A program made the position numbers and the translations under genes. The notes below the pieces were generated by a model, which was not told where the DNA came from, made no database searches, and was given only the letters and a program-made list of their open reading frames with translations. From assembly GCA_946902985.2 (NCBI GenBank), contig OX336389.2, positions 337,378,444 to 337,442,443 of the forward strand: DNA of 64,000 bases. Reading direction: 5' to 3'. Below, piece after piece: positions 63,152-64,000 of the stretch. This DNA comes from Meconema thalassinum (lineage: Eukaryota > Arthropoda > Insecta > Orthoptera > Tettigoniidae). Numbering within the stretch: the first letter of the stretch is position 1; every line of letters starts with the position of its first letter.

Positions 63152-64000
63152 CAGGGACGTATTTCCCACTAGGCACGTGCCTAGGGGCGGCACGGCCTGG
63201 GGGGCGTCGCGGCATTGGGTGAATTGCCGGCGCCGCCGCGACAAGCGCCAGGCGCGGTGACCGAGAACGGCAGTCAAAGGGAGCTTACTTTGCATTTTCT
63301 CACGTATATTTGAAATCTAAATACAATTCATAAACTAAAAAATTCTCTTTTACAAGTCAAGTGTGAAGTTTTGTTTTATTTAATATGGGTATATTTTATG
63401 CCAGTAGTTAACAGACTGGCAACACTGCCTGTCAGTGGGGATACAGCAGACTGTCAAAGCTCGTGTATTAGTCGTTCGCTTAACGTCTTCACGTTCAGTT
63501 GTTATCCTTACCAAGTCGTTCACATTGCCACATGCTAATATAAAGTAGCCTAAGTGTGTTATAATTTTATTTTTTTATAATGTTGAACTAAAAAATACCA
63601 ATGAGTGAAAAACGTCGGGAGCTTAGTGGTTCAGGTTACCGCAAAATCGCAAGTGAAAACGTGAAAAAGAAACTAACCTTTTGAAAAATATTAAGACGGT
63701 TGACAGTTTTTAAAACCTCTTGAAAAATCCACGAGAATGGACTGAGTGGAGAAGGCTGCTCATCTTGGGAACAGTACAATGTCACCGAAAGTGGTTCAAA
63801 CAATGAAAATAATGATCAAGCAACAAGTGCCCCTGAAACGGATAATTTTATATTGAGTGGTGATCCTGATAACGAACGTAGTTCCGATAGTACACAAATA
63901 AGTAGAAGTTCAAATGATTCCGTTTCACAACAAACTGATATAAATTTCACTGTTAGTGACGACCCCATAGATTGGAAAATAAATGACACCACGATCGAAG
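63152..64000 (+). mobile_element. hAT element, left end; continues beyond window
   Basis: Starts CAGGGACGTATTTCCCACTA, a hAT-like terminus, and then CTAGGGGCGGCACGG and a GC-rich stretch with inverted words (63200-63250). A transposase-like ORF starts at 63601. The 8 bp to the left are CCAATCCC; the right end is outside. Confidence 0.7.
63601..64000 (+). pseudogene. hAT (ZMYM-like) transposase N-terminus, frameshifted, partial
   Basis: From ATG 63601: MSEKRRELSGSGYRKIASEN VKKKLTF and stop. In another frame LLKNIKTVDSF, then an acidic, Ser/Asn/Asp-rich segment ending NFTVSDDPIDWKINDTTIE at the window edge. LSGSGYRK, LLKNIKTVDSF and the DP--W segment match the N-terminal pattern of ZMYM-type/hAT transposase proteins. 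The zinc-finger and catalytic domains would be to the right. At least two frame changes suggest decay. Confidence 0.65.

Overview
This is eukaryotic nuclear DNA, almost certainly from an insect or other arthropod with a large, transposon-rich genome. The evidence is one host-gene exon with a clean GT splice donor, several tRNA-derived SINE families, BEL/Pao and Ty1/copia retrotransposons, an RTE (BovB-like) LINE, hAT/Tc1-mariner/PIF-Harbinger-type repeats and a Helitron. A polyneopteran (cockroach, stick insect or orthopteran type) would fit, but the sequence alone does not prove it. The only host gene recognised is exon 1 of malectin (29312-29659, + strand). Its other exons are not visible, so intron 1 probably runs past the right edge.

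Left block (1-7578): an LTR retrotransposon with a single 841-aa coiled-coil Gag, no pol, and very large LTRs. The 3' LTR is 4119 bp (3460-7578) with 8-bp perfect terminal inverted repeats and a polypurine tract just before it. The visible 469 bp of the 5' LTR differ from it at one base.

Nested block (7579-28260): two decayed Ty1/copia elements in opposite orientation. Copia B (minus, about 7.8-15.0 kb) carries a pogo-like DNA transposon (9063-11395), a 5'-truncated RNase H-bearing LINE (11637-12775) and a patch of its own gag inside its integrase. Copia A (plus, about 15.0-28.2 kb) carries a mariner-like element with long TIRs (itself split by a Helitron), a SINE, an 8-bp-TSD element with an internal foldback, a hAT MITE and a complete but frameshifted BEL/Pao element (22280-28024). 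Many of these insertions can be placed to the base because removing them restores the copia reading frame or the partner TIR.

Host-gene block (28.3-30.0 kb): a 5' flank with a long imperfect hairpin, then malectin exon 1 and the start of intron 1.

Right block (30.0-64.0 kb): repeat-dense intron or intergenic DNA. It holds foldback-like elements with about 37-bp subterminal repeats, two TIR elements that share an unusual 5-bp TSD, PIF/Harbinger and hAT MITEs, a TTAA-flanked interval, many SINEs (some with different tRNA heads sharing a central or 3' domain), a tandem array of about 400-bp units, two RTE LINE copies (one split by 4.2 kb, one near full length with a single in-frame stop) and, at the right edge, the start of a hAT transposase gene.
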